A stretch of DNA of 64,000 nt from Burkholderia sp. WSM2232 (GTDB lineage Bacteria; Pseudomonadota; Gammaproteobacteria; Burkholderiales; Burkholderiaceae), in the NCBI RefSeq assembly GCF_000472545.1, contig NZ_AWZV01000007.1, positions 124,167 through 188,166 of the forward strand. Reading direction: 5' to 3'. Positions 45,620-55,600 of the stretch are shown here, piece by piece. Under the pieces are notes generated by a model that was given only the letters and a program-made list of their open reading frames with translations, made no database searches and was not told the DNA's origin. Numbering within the stretch: position 1 is the first letter of the stretch; each line of letters starts with the position of its first letter. The translations under genes and the position numbers were made by a program.

Positions 45620-46510
45620 ATGCAACTGGATGACATGCGCATCTTCGTCGCGACCGTCGACGCCCATAACTTCACGGCCGCCGCCCGGCGCATGTCGCTG
45701 TCGAAGCAATTCGTCAGCCGGCGCGTCATGGCGTTGGAAGAAGCGCTCGGCGTGCCGCTGCTCGTGCGCAATACCCGTAAGCTGGCCGTCACCGAACTGG
45801 GACAGGAGTTCTACGAGCGCGCCAAACGCATCCTGAGCGAGGTGGAGGAGGCCGAGCAGGCCATGTCGCTGCGGCGCGCGGGCCCGCGCGGGCTGCTGAG
45901 GGTGAGCGCGCCGATGTCGTTCGGCATGACGCATCTGTCGCCCCTCGTCGCGGACTTCTTGCGCGAGCACCGCGACGTGCGGTTCGACATGGAATTGAGC
46001 GACCGCACCGTTGACGTGGTCGGCGAGGGCTTCGACATGGCGGTGCGGATCGGCGTCCTGCCGGATTCCACGCTGATCGCGCAGAAACTCGTAGACGTGA
46101 ATTTCGTCGCATGCTGCAGCCCGGGGTATCTGCGGCGCCGCGGCAAGCCCGCGACGCCTGCGGACCTCGGGGTCCATTCATGCCTGCTCTACGGGCACGG
46201 GGGCGTGGTGACCTGGGAGTTTGCCGTGAACGGCGCAATGAAGAGCTTTGAAGTGCACGGGCCGTTGCGCGCCAACAATGGCGATCTGATTCGCGACGCC
46301 GCGGTAGCCGGGTTGGGAATAGTTCGGCTTCCTCATTTTATCGTTGCGGACGCACTGCGGGACGGCCAGCTCGTCACGGTGCTCGACGATTTCATGCCGG
46401 GCTCAACCGGCGTGTATGCGGTATATCCGCAGCATCGGCAGAGTTCGCTGACGATTCGCGCTTTCGTCGACTTCCTGCGCAAGCATCTGAAAAAGCGCCT
46501 GACGCCATGA
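45620..46510 (+). CDS. LysR family regulator
   Basis: Regulator of 296 residues. The winged helix-turn-helix is at residues 1-60 (FTAAARRMSLSKQFVSRRVMALEEALGVPLLVR) and the LysR substrate domain at about 90-290. It is divergent from the pirin gene, with a candidate dyad in the 178-base gap. The effector is unknown. It ends in a convergent junction with acdS. Confidence 0.93.
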   Translation: MQLDDMRIFVATVDAHNFTAAARRMSLSKQFVSRRVMALEEALGVPLLVRNTRKLAVTELGQEFYERAKRILSEVEEAEQAMSLRRAGPRGLLRVSAPMSFGMTHLSPLVADFLREHRDVRFDMELSDRTVDVVGEGFDMAVRIGVLPDSTLIAQKLVDVNFVACCSPGYLRRRGKPATPADLGVHSCLLYGHGGVVTWEFAVNGAMKSFEVHGPLRANNGDLIRDAAVAGLGIVRLPHFIVADALRDGQLVTVLDDFMPGSTGVYAVYPQHRQSSLTIRAFVDFLRKHLKKRLTP

Positions 46511-46522
46511 GCGTCAGAGCTC

Positions 46523-46555
46523 GCGGCCCGAGCGTCAAAAAGGCGCTCGGGCCGC
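46523..46555. terminator. Hairpin in the LysR/acdS convergent junction
   Basis: A perfect 12-bp stem (GCGGCCCGAGCG and complement) with a nine-base loop containing five A. It lacks a terminal T-run, so termination by it is likely but not certain. Confidence 0.65.
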
Positions 46556-46570
46556 TGCACTACCGCATGC

Positions 46571-47587
46571 TCAGCCGTCGCGGAAAATAAAACTGTAGCC
46601 GTTCAAGGCAGGCACACCGCCAAGGTGCGCGTAGAGCACACGCGAGCCTTTGGGAAACTCGCCGTTGCGGACCATCTCGATCATGCCGTGCATCGACTTG
46701 CCCTCGTACACCGGATCGGTCAGCACGCCTTCGAGGCGTGCGCACAAGCGGATCGCCTCGAGCGTGCCTGCGTTGGGCAGGCCATATTCCGGGCCGCCGA
46801 AACGCTCGTCCAGCACCACGTCCTTTGGAGTAATGTCACGCCCCAGGTCCACTTTCTCCGCAGTTTGCCGGGCGATTCGCGTGATCTGCTCGCGAGTCTG
46901 CGCGGGCTTGGCCGATGCGTCGATGCCGATCACACGATCTGCGCGACCGTCGGCGGCAAAGCCCACCACCATGCCGGCTTGCGTGCTGCCCGTCACCGAG
47001 CACACCACGATATAGTCGAATTTGAAGCCGAGTTCTGCCTCCTGCTGGCGCACTTCCTCGGCAAAGCCAACAAAGCCGAGGCCGCCTAGCGGATGATCCG
47101 AGCAGCCGGCAGGAATCGCGTAAGGCTTGCCGCCGGCGGCGCGCACGCTTTCCAGCGCGTCTTCCCAGCTTTTGCGAAAGCCGATGTCGAAGCCGTCGGG
47201 GACGAGGCGCACATCGGCGCCGAGTATGCGCGACATCTGGATGTTACCGACGCGGTCGTACACAGCGTCGGAATAGTTGACCCAGTTCTCCTGCACCAGC
47301 ACGCACTTCATGCCGAGATGCGCGGCGACCGCCGCGACCTGGCGCGTCTGATTCGACTGGATGCCGCCAATCGACACTAGCGTGTCGCAGCCTTGCGCAA
47401 GCGCTTCCGGTATCAGGTATTCGAGCTTGCGCGTCTTGTTGCCGCCGAACGCAAAGCCGCTGTTGCAATCCTCCCGCTTCGCGTACAAATGCACGTTGCC
47501 GCCCAGGTGATCGCTCAAGCGCTTGAGCGGCTGGATAGGTGTCGGTCCAAAAGTGAGCGGATAGCGGGGAAAGCGTTGCAGGTTCAT
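46571..47587 (-). CDS. acdS: 1-aminocyclopropane-1-carboxylate (ACC) deaminase
   Basis: Cytosolic PLP enzyme of 338 residues. It breaks ACC, the plant ethylene precursor, into 2-oxobutyrate and ammonia. Lys51 (GGNKTRK) binds PLP and Ser78 is the base-region serine. Glu295 ([11 protein letters not shown]) and Leu322 ([11 protein letters not shown]) are the two residues that separate true ACC deaminases from D-cysteine desulfhydrases. Length and numbering match reference AcdS exactly. GGAG lies before the ATG. It is divergent from acdR across a perfect palindrome. It marks a plant-associated lifestyle. Confidence 0.97.
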   Translation of the reverse strand: MNLQRFPRYPLTFGPTPIQPLKRLSDHLGGNVHLYAKREDCNSGFAFGGNKTRKLEYLIPEALAQGCDTLVSIGGIQSNQTRQVAAVAAHLGMKCVLVQENWVNYSDAVYDRVGNIQMSRILGADVRLVPDGFDIGFRKSWEDALESVRAAGGKPYAIPAGCSDHPLGGLGFVGFAEEVRQQEAELGFKFDYIVVCSVTGSTQAGMVVGFAADGRADRVIGIDASAKPAQTREQITRIARQTAEKVDLGRDITPKDVVLDERFGGPEYGLPNAGTLEAIRLCARLEGVLTDPVYEGKSMHGMIEMVRNGEFPKGSRVLYAHLGGVPALNGYSFIFRDG

Positions 47588-47686
47588 GGCATCTCCATGG
47601 TCGATGTTGGGCGCGGGCAGGGGCCGCCGCGTTCAACACATGGTAGGAAAAACCGCGAGAAATGAGCTTGCGAAGAAAATGCTTCG

Positions 47687-47701
47687 TACCTAATTTAGGT
47701 A
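47687..47701. promoter_or_regulatory. Lrp-type operator between acdS and acdR
   Basis: TACCTAATTTAGGTA is a perfect 15-bp palindrome around one T, midway between the divergent starts. Confidence 0.8.
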
Positions 47702-47736
47702 AGATCAGCGCATGTTACCGTCAGGTTTATTTCTGC

Positions 47737-48276
47737 ATGAAGCCTCCAGACAAAACAAAAGTGCGCCGGGCCCCGGCAACCCCGGCTGCCGCCCGCGTCG
47801 CAGTATCCGCTCCGTTTGAGTCGTTGGACCGCATCGACCGTGCGATCCTGCGCCAGTTGCAAACGGACGCGTCTATCTCCAACGTCGCACTCGCAGCCAA
47901 AGTCAAGCTCAGTGCACCGGCGTGCTTGCGGCGCGTGGAGCGTCTGAAGGAATCGGGCCTGATTCGCGGCGTGGTTGCGTTGATCGATCCGAAGTCCGCG
48001 GGCGCGGGCATGCTGGTAATCATCGGGGTGGTGCTCGATCGCTCGACGCCGGAATCGTTTGCCGACTTCGAAAAAGCCGCGCAGAAAGTGCCCGGCTGCA
48101 TGGAGTGCCACGTCGTGACGGGCGAGTTCGATTACTTCATGACTATTCGCACGCGCGACAGCGACAGCTTCAACCGTCTGCATGCCGAGCAGTTGCTGTA
48201 TTTGCCGGGGGTACGGCAGATCCGCTCGTTTATGGTGCTCAAGGAAATTCTCTCGACCACGCGCTTTCCGTTCTGA
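47737..48276 (+). CDS. acdR: Lrp/AsnC family regulator of acdS
   Basis: Regulator of 179 residues. After a 30-residue basic leader, the helix-turn-helix is at about residues 30-75 (LDRIDRAILRQLQTDASISNVALAA) and the RAM/AsnC ligand domain at about 90-170 (MECHVVTGEFDYFMTIR). Divergent arrangement with acdS is the standard AcdR layout in Proteobacteria, where AcdR activates acdS when ACC is present. The ATG at 47737 is chosen; the longer frame from 47662 runs over the operator. Confidence 0.93.
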   Translation: MKPPDKTKVRRAPATPAAARVAVSAPFESLDRIDRAILRQLQTDASISNVALAAKVKLSAPACLRRVERLKESGLIRGVVALIDPKSAGAGMLVIIGVVLDRSTPESFADFEKAAQKVPGCMECHVVTGEFDYFMTIRTRDSDSFNRLHAEQLLYLPGVRQIRSFMVLKEILSTTRFPF

Positions 48277-48451
48277 GTTCCTTCTGCTCGCTTTGCATCG
48301 GCCAGCGCGAAGCGGGAAAGTCGCGCATGCTGTCATTAATGCGGCGTTCGCACGACCAACTTTTGGGGCCGTTCGCGTCGCGCAACATCTACACAGACGC
48401 TCGTGAACCGAACGGTATCGCTCTCATGCACGTGCAATCAGGACGGACATC

Positions 48452-49207
48452 ATGAATATCGGCAAGCGTATCGACAGCAGGCACTTCGGCTCGCGCACGG
48501 CGCGCCGCTTTCCCGGCGGCGGCCTGGGCGCAATCGCGCTGCTGCTCGGGCTCTTTCTCGCGCAAAGCGTGGCGTTTTCAACGGAGCGGGCGGTGCCCAT
48601 TGCGCCGCCCGCACTGGACGAGCCAGTGGCGGCGGCATCGGCTCACGAGGAGAGCGCGGTGTTCGCGGGCGGCTGCTTCTGGGGCGTGCAGGGCGTGTTC
48701 CAGCATGTGCGCGGCGTGAAGCAGGCCGTGTCCGGCTATTCTGGCGGCCAGCGCGAAGCCGCGCATTACGAAACAGTGAGCGGTGGCGCCACGGGCCACG
48801 CGGAAGCGGTGCAGGTCGAGTTCGATCCTACCCAGGTCACCTACGGGCAGCTGTTGCAGGTGTACTTTTCGGTGATTCACGACCCGACCCAACTGGACCG
48901 TCAAGGGCCAGACAGCGGTCCGCAATATCGGTCGGCGGTGTTCCCCCTGAACGACACACAGCGGCGCGTCGCGCAGAGCTATATCGCACAGCTCGACAAA
49001 GCGCGTGCCTATCCGGCGCCTATCGTGACGAAGGTGGAAGCGTTCAAGGGCTTTTATCCGGCCGAGTTTTATCACCAGAATTACCTGACGCAGCATCCCA
49101 ACTCCGCCTACATTGCGCTCAATGACCTGCCCAAGGTCGCCAACCTGAAGCGGCTCTTCCCCAATCTGTACCGCGACAAGCCGGTGCTCGTTCCGCTCGC
49201 GCAGTGA
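48452..49207 (+). CDS. msrA: Exported or membrane-anchored peptide methionine sulfoxide reductase A
   Basis: MsrA of 251 residues that reduces methionine-S-sulfoxide in proteins. The catalytic Cys75 is in AGGCFWGVQ, followed by the usual YSGG and ATGHAEAVQVEFDP. An N-terminal segment (GGGLGAIALLLGLFLAQSVAFS, residues about 22-42) is a signal peptide or anchor, so the enzyme works in the periplasm. AGGACGG lies before the ATG. Most MsrA proteins are cytosolic. No MsrB or dedicated reductant gene is adjacent. Confidence 0.93.
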   Translation: MNIGKRIDSRHFGSRTARRFPGGGLGAIALLLGLFLAQSVAFSTERAVPIAPPALDEPVAAASAHEESAVFAGGCFWGVQGVFQHVRGVKQAVSGYSGGQREAAHYETVSGGATGHAEAVQVEFDPTQVTYGQLLQVYFSVIHDPTQLDRQGPDSGPQYRSAVFPLNDTQRRVAQSYIAQLDKARAYPAPIVTKVEAFKGFYPAEFYHQNYLTQHPNSAYIALNDLPKVANLKRLFPNLYRDKPVLVPLAQ

Positions 49208-49578
49208 ATTCGCCCGGTTGTTACCGCTATCGCCTTTGAGCCTCGCCCGTACCGCACGGCGAGGGACGCTTCGCTGCCCTATGAGGCTACACAGGACCAT
49301 GGAGGCAAGCCTCAGCGCGCCAGGCCCATATCTTGCACTAGCAGCTCCGTCGGCGAAATCTGCTTTTCTTATATTCCGACGAATACCGCTGTGCATGGCC
49401 TGGTGCATTGCCGCAAGCCAACGGGGAGCAGCTAGCGCTTTGCCGTGCAACGCATGTCGTTGCTGAAAAACTTACATGCTGCGCGTAGTAACGCGGCGCT
49501 CGCCCGACTCTTACGCGAGGCGCCGGAAGCACGCGAAAAACGTAACCCTCATCGCGATACGCGAGATCGGAGGCATTG
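49208..49578. other. Intergenic region, no gene seen
   Basis: Carries the leader of the MipA/OmpV gene. The only signal seen is the GGAGG ribosome binding site at its end; other frames are short and lack start signals. Confidence 0.6.
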
Positions 49579-50475
49579 GTGTTGAACAGCCGTAGAAAGT
49601 GGATCGGGAAGATCCGCAATAAACAAACAGGCATCGCGGCGACTTCCTTGACGGCGCTCGCTGTTGGCGGCATCGCCGCTCTACCGGGGACGGCGCTCGC
49701 GCAAACCCCTTCGCCGTTGGGCGAATGGCAGTACTCGGTCGGCATCCCGCTGCAGAAGATCTGGCAGCCGTCCATTCCCGACTGGCAGTTGCGCATTGGC
49801 GCTGCCACATCGTTCCAACCGCGCTATGAGGGCTCCGACCGCTATCACCTGATGGCGGGACCGAGCATCGACGTGCGCTATAAAGATCTGTTCTTCTTCT
49901 CGAGCGGCGAAGGTCTAGGGGTCAACTTCGCACAAGGGCAGAACTGGCGCGCGAGCCTCGCAGCGGTCTACGACCTGGGTCGGCGCGGCCACGACGATCC
50001 GCAGGAACTGAACGGGCTTGGCAACATCAATCCTGCGCCGGGCCTCAAGCTTTCAGGCGAATACGTGATATCGAAAGACTTCCCGCTGGTATTGCGCGCG
50101 GACGTACGACGCTATTTCGGCGGCTCCAACGGATGGATCGGCGATTTTGGCGCGTATATGCCCATGCCCGGCAGCTCGAAGAAGTTCTTCTGGTTCGCGG
50201 GCCCCAACGTAACGCTCGCCGACTCCACTTATATGAACAGCTGGTTCGGCGTCAACCAGAACCAGGCGGCGCGTTCCGGATATCGGCAATATCACGCAAG
50301 CGCAGGCGTCAAGTCGGTAGGCTTTGGCATCAGCGCCGTGTGGCTGTTCGACAAGCACTGGTTTGCCACTGCCGACGGCGCGTTCCAGCAGCTCGTCGGC
50401 AGTGCGGGGAATAGTCCGATCACACACCGCAAGGCCAACGGCGTGGCAGACATATCGATCAACTACCGGTTCTGA
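49579..50475 (+). CDS. MipA/OmpV family outer membrane protein
   Basis: Outer-membrane beta-barrel protein of 298 residues. A long signal peptide (AATSLTALAVGGIAALPGTALAQ) is followed by alternating strands and the family features YEGSDRYHLMAGPSIDVRY near the start and a C-terminal aromatic, ADISINYRF. MipA scaffolds murein synthesis in E. coli, while OmpV-type members are surface proteins; which role applies here is open. GGAGG lies five bases before the GTG at 49579; the TTG at 49576 is too close to it. Confidence 0.9.
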   Translation: MLNSRRKWIGKIRNKQTGIAATSLTALAVGGIAALPGTALAQTPSPLGEWQYSVGIPLQKIWQPSIPDWQLRIGAATSFQPRYEGSDRYHLMAGPSIDVRYKDLFFFSSGEGLGVNFAQGQNWRASLAAVYDLGRRGHDDPQELNGLGNINPAPGLKLSGEYVISKDFPLVLRADVRRYFGGSNGWIGDFGAYMPMPGSSKKFFWFAGPNVTLADSTYMNSWFGVNQNQAARSGYRQYHASAGVKSVGFGISAVWLFDKHWFATADGAFQQLVGSAGNSPITHRKANGVADISINYRF

Positions 50476-50546
50476 GGCGGGCATCACGCGAGGCGCAATC
50501 GCGTCGGTTACGCAAAGAGTGCGCAGCGCTTGCGTAAGCGCCGCGA

Positions 50547-52415
50547 TTACGGATTCACACGCATGCCTTGCAGCCGGTGCGTGTTTTTCGGGGCGGCTAC
50601 GGCAGCCGCTGCAGCCGCCGAGACGCCCGCTGGGCCTGCGGGAATATCGCTCGGGCGCGAACTGCTGACGGCTTGCGGATAAAGCGCGAGCAACGTGCGC
50701 AATACGCCGTTGGTCCAGCCGAATCCGTCCTGCAACGGATATTCCCCGCCGCCCGCGGACACTCCGGGCAACGCGGCATCCACATCGTATTTCTCGACAA
50801 GCTTTCCGGTGTGCTGGTAGTAGGAAACGTTGGTTCTGATCCAGCGGGTCGCGATGGTTTGCGCGAGCGCGGGTTCGCTGTAACGGCGCAAGCCGATCAC
50901 CGCGAGATATTGCAGCGGCGCCCAGCCGTTCGGCGCGTCCCATTGCTGGCCGCTTGCGACCCGCGTGGTTACGAGGCCGCCGGGGCGCAGCAGTTCGCGC
51001 TGCAAGGTCGCTGCTACGGCCTTCGCTTGCTGCCGGCTGGCCACACCCGTATACAGCGGATAAACCGTTGCGGCAGTCAGCTTGTGCGTGAGCGTGCGGT
51101 GCACGAAGTCGTAGTCGCCAAAGGCCTGCAATTGCGGGTCCCACAGCACGCGGCGGATGGTGTCTGCGCGCGTCGCGGCACGCTGCGCCATGTTCTCTGC
51201 ATGCGTGACGTCGCCGCGCATGCGGTACGCCCTGGCGAGCGCGCGCTCCAGATCCACCAGCAGGCAATTCAGATCCACGGGCGCGAGCGATGTCACGTCG
51301 ACGCTGGCGAGCGTCTTGCCGTCTGCGAACCAGCGCGAGCTGAAATCCCAGCCCGTTTCGCCGCCCGCGCGCAGATTGCGCCACAGGTCTTCGGGGTTGC
51401 GTTGCGGCGTTTGCTGCGAGCTGGCGACGTCTTCACGGTACGACTCGTCCCGTGGCGTCGCTCGCTCGTCCCAGTAGCGGTTGAGTAGCGTGCCGTCCGC
51501 GAGGCGCACGACATGGCGGCTCGCGTGGCCGGCGGCAAGGCCTTCGCTGCCGTTCATCCAGTATGCGTATTCGCGCCGCAACTGGGGCAGGTATTGGGCA
51601 TACACGGCGTCGCCGTCCTTCTCGGCCACGAGCCGCACCATCTGCGCAAAGAACGGCGGCTGTGAGCGGCTCAGGTAGTAGGTGCGGTTGCCGTTGGGGA
51701 TATGGCCATAACGATCGATCAGGGCTGCGAAGTTCTTCAGGGCGTCGACCACCATGGCGTGGCGCCCGCTCGCTTCGAGTCCGAGCATGATGAAGTACGA
51801 GTCCCAGTAGTAAATTTCGTCGAAGCGGTCGCCCGGCACGATGTACGGATCGGGCAGCGGCAGCAGCGACGACCAGCGGCTGGCAGTGGAGTCGGGCTCG
51901 CGCCGCAGCACGGTCCACAGCGTGTCGATATGGCTCGCTACGTCCTGGTCGGGATCGGACACATAGCTCTTCGATGCCCTTGCAGGCAGCGCAAAGTTGC
52001 GCTTGACGAATTCGCCGAGATCGAAGCCCGGCTGCTGCTTCGCGCCCGTGTAACTCGCGGCGATCTGCGATGGCGGCGCGAGCGGCAACATATCGGCGAA
52101 AGTCTTGCTGTCAGGAAAAAGGTGGGCGAGCTCCACGTCGCGATAGAGCTCGGGGTATTGCTCGGAGGGCGGCACGGGTACAACCGGGGACGCCAGCTCA
52201 GGCGGTTCCACATGCAGCGCGACATGGGTGACGACGCTGCTAGTGCTGGTTGCAATGCCATTCTGCGGCTGAGTGTCAGGGGCATGGGCCGTGGAAGCGG
52301 CGCTCGCGAAAGACGCATGCAGCACGACCGCGGCAACGAGCGCATTGCAAAGCCGCAGAGGGCGCAGAGGGCGCAGGGGGCGCAGATGGGTGACAGCGTA
52401 GGCGTGATCGTTCAT
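50547..52415 (-). CDS. treA: Periplasmic trehalase, glycoside hydrolase family 37
   Basis: Trehalase of 622 residues that splits trehalose into two glucose. Both family signatures are present: PGDRFDEIYYWDSYFIMLGL at about residues 193-212 and QWDAPNGWAPLQ near residue 520. A signal peptide follows MNDHAYAVTHL (ALVAAVVLHASFASA). The ATG at 52415 is preferred; earlier in-frame starts at 52448 and 52544 would bury the signal. A short RPL repeat (four 9-bp units) precedes the hydrophobic segment. It allows use of trehalose as a carbon source at high osmolarity. Confidence 0.94.
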   Translation of the reverse strand: MNDHAYAVTHLRPLRPLRPLRLCNALVAAVVLHASFASAASTAHAPDTQPQNGIATSTSSVVTHVALHVEPPELASPVVPVPPSEQYPELYRDVELAHLFPDSKTFADMLPLAPPSQIAASYTGAKQQPGFDLGEFVKRNFALPARASKSYVSDPDQDVASHIDTLWTVLRREPDSTASRWSSLLPLPDPYIVPGDRFDEIYYWDSYFIMLGLEASGRHAMVVDALKNFAALIDRYGHIPNGNRTYYLSRSQPPFFAQMVRLVAEKDGDAVYAQYLPQLRREYAYWMNGSEGLAAGHASRHVVRLADGTLLNRYWDERATPRDESYREDVASSQQTPQRNPEDLWRNLRAGGETGWDFSSRWFADGKTLASVDVTSLAPVDLNCLLVDLERALARAYRMRGDVTHAENMAQRAATRADTIRRVLWDPQLQAFGDYDFVHRTLTHKLTAATVYPLYTGVASRQQAKAVAATLQRELLRPGGLVTTRVASGQQWDAPNGWAPLQYLAVIGLRRYSEPALAQTIATRWIRTNVSYYQHTGKLVEKYDVDAALPGVSAGGGEYPLQDGFGWTNGVLRTLLALYPQAVSSSRPSDIPAGPAGVSAAAAAAVAAPKNTHRLQGMRVNP

Positions 52416-52658
52416 CGGTTGAACAGGTCGAGAAGGGCTGAATGGCATGCGTTGTCCGGATGATTGACCGCAGCCGGTCCGCCAAAGTTGCGTGTGTGCT
52501 TCGCGCCTTGTGCAGTGAGGCAAAACGGCGCTCGTATGCGCCATAACCAGGACCCGTCAGGTATGATTAAGCGCTTGCCTAAAGCACGCGAGAACCCACG
52601 CGGGATCCTCGAAAAATATTCCGGATCGCAACGACCCGTCTTGCTGAATATAGAAAAA

Positions 52659-55600
52659 ATGACCGCATCCCAGGTTGTCGACGAACGCTACTTTCGCGGC
52701 ATCATCCGCCGCAACATTGCATTGCCGTTATTGGTCGGCCTCATCACGATAGCCGTATTCGTGGGGCTGATTGCCTACCTCGTTTCCACGACGAATCTCG
52801 CCGAGCACTCGGAGCGGGTAATCGGCAAGGCCAATCAGATGCTGCGTCTGGCGGTGGAGCGCGAATCGTCAATGCGCGGTTTTCTCATTACGGGTGACGA
52901 AAGCTTTCTCGGCCAATACGAAAACGGCGGCCCGCTGTTCAAAACGCAAATGGAGGAACTGCAGGCTCTCGTCTCCGACAACCCGATGCAGGTCGAAAAA
53001 CTCAAGCAGATCGCTACGATTCAGGAGCGCTGGAACCGCTTTGCCGAAAACATGATCGACTCGCGCCGCAGAATGCAGGACGTGGCGAGTATCGTGTCGA
53101 GCGGCCGCGGAAAGATGGAATTCGACGCCATACGAAAGGAGTTCGACGACTTCCTCGACGTGGAATTAAGCCTGCGCCAGGAACGCAGCGAGGCGTCGCG
53201 GCGCCTCACAGGCGTGCTGGTGACGGTGTTTCTACTCTTTAGCATCGTCATAAACAGCCTGCTTGCATGGATGGGCCGGCGGGAATTGCTGAATCTGGCC
53301 GGTGCGTACGACAAGGCGCTGCGTCAGCAGGCGGAACAGACGCAGGCTCTGGAGCGGCAGGTGTGGCTGCGCTCGGGGCAGCGCATGCTCGCCGAGCGCG
53401 TGGTCGGGCAGGCCACGCCGCAACTGGTCGGCAGTGCAATGCTGGATTGCCTCGCGCAGTACCTGGACGCGGTGGTTGCCGCTCTGTACGTGCGCGACAA
53501 GCGGCACGGCACGCTGCGCCGCATCGCGACCTACGGGTTTAGCCGCGAGGGCGAGCAGGCCGCCGCGCGCGACCTTGGCCAGGCGGACACGCTGGTCGGC
53601 CAGGCGGCCGCCTCGCGCCGCATGGTCGTGATGCGCGACGTACCCGACAATTACATCCAGGTTGTTTCCGCAACGGGCAAAAGCGCGCCGAAGAACCTGA
53701 TCATCATGCCCGTTGCAAGCGAAGGCGAAATCAATGGCGTGGTGGAACTCGGCTTCATGCGTCCACTCGCGCCGCGTGACGAAGAGTTCATCGAGCTCGT
53801 CAGCAACAGCATGGGCGACTTTATCGAAGCGGCGATTTATCGCGAGCGCTTGCAGGACGCGCTGATCGAAACCCAGCAGTTGAACGAAGAGTTGCAGGTG
53901 CAGCAGGAAGAACTGCGCGTTTCCAACGAAGGTCTGGAGGAACGCGGCCGCGCGCTGCTCGACACGCAAACGCGGCTACAGGCGCAGCAGGCGGAGCTCG
54001 AGCAGACCAACGTGCAGCTCGAAGAGTATGCGCACCGGCTGGAGCGGCAGAAAGCAGACCTGCTGCGCGCGCAGGACGACCTTGCCGCGAATGCCGAGCG
54101 TCTTGAGCAATCGAGCCGCTACAAGTCCGAGTTTCTCGCGAACATGTCGCATGAACTGCGCACGCCGCTCAACAGTTCGCTGATTCTCGCCAAGCTTCTG
54201 CAACAGAACCGCACTGGCAATCTCACCGAAGAGCAGGTGCGTTACGCGGAAACCATTCACGCATCGAATAGCGATCTGCTGGTGTTGATCAACGACATCC
54301 TCGATCTTTCCAAGGTCGAGGCGGGGCAGGTGAGCGTCGAACTTGAAACCGTTTCGATCGACGCTACGTTGCAGTCGCTCGAGGAGCTGTTCAAGCCGAT
54401 GGCGGGCGCCAAGCATCTGAGCCTGGTATTCGACCGTTCACCCGGTGCGCCCGAGACTATTGTTAGCGACGGGCAGCGTGTCACGCAGATTCTGCGCAAT
54501 CTGCTGTCGAACGCGTTGAAATTTACGGAGCGCGGCGAGGTTGCGCTCTCGGTCGCCCCGGCGGACGACGGCATGCTGCGCATCGACGTGCGCGATTCCG
54601 GCATCGGCATTGCGGCCGACAAGCTGGAAATGATTTTCGAAGCGTTCCAGCAGGCGGACGGGTCGACGAGTCGCCAGTACGGCGGCAGCGGCCTTGGCTT
54701 GTCCATTTCGCGCGAATTCGCCCGCTTGCTGGGCGGTCGTATCACCGTTGCGAGCGAACCCGGCAAGGGCAGTGTATTCACGCTATGGCTGCCGCTCGAC
54801 GCGCGCGCGGCGCTGGCCGCGGGCGGCGAAAGCGCAATTGCGGCCTCGCAGCAGCCCACGCCCGCGAGTCCAACCGCCACGAACGGCAGTGCGGATCAGG
54901 CACTGGTCGCGCCTGTGTCGTGGAGCGATGCGTCACCGGCGGTCATCACTCCGGCCAACGGTTTGCTGACGGCGAGGCCCGCTTCTGCCGAGGGGGCGCG
55001 CAGTGCCGTGCAGGCTGGCGGCGCGCAGGAGGGCGGCCCGGCGGCCATTGCGGATGACCGCGAGCACCGCACCCGCGCCGGCCGTCTTATCGTGGCGGTC
55101 GAAGACGACCTCGCGTTTGCCGAGATCCTGCGAGACCTGGTGCATGAGCTCGACTTCGACTTTGTGCATGCGAGCAACGCGGCCAGCGGGCTCGCGCTCG
55201 TGCGCGACATGCGTCCGGCTGCCGTGCTTCTCGACGTGGGCTTGCCGGACCGCTCGGGCCTCACCGTGCTCGAGTGGCTGAAGAACGACCCGCTCACGCG
55301 CCACATTCCGATTCATATCGTGTCGGCCACGGACCACGCCGACAAGGCGCTGCATCTCGGCGCCATTGGCTATACGCTCAAGCCAACCGCGCGCTCCACG
55401 ATGGAAGCCGCGATCCGCCGTCTTGAAGCGCGCCTGCAACAGCGTCTGAAGCGCGTGCTGGTGATCGAAGACGACACGCCGATGCGCGAAAGTATTCGCG
55501 CGCTGCTGCAAAGCGAAAACACCGAGATCGTTGCGGTCGCAACGTTATCGGAGGCGCTCGAGCACCTTGAGAAGCTGTCCTTCGATTGCGTCGTGACCGA

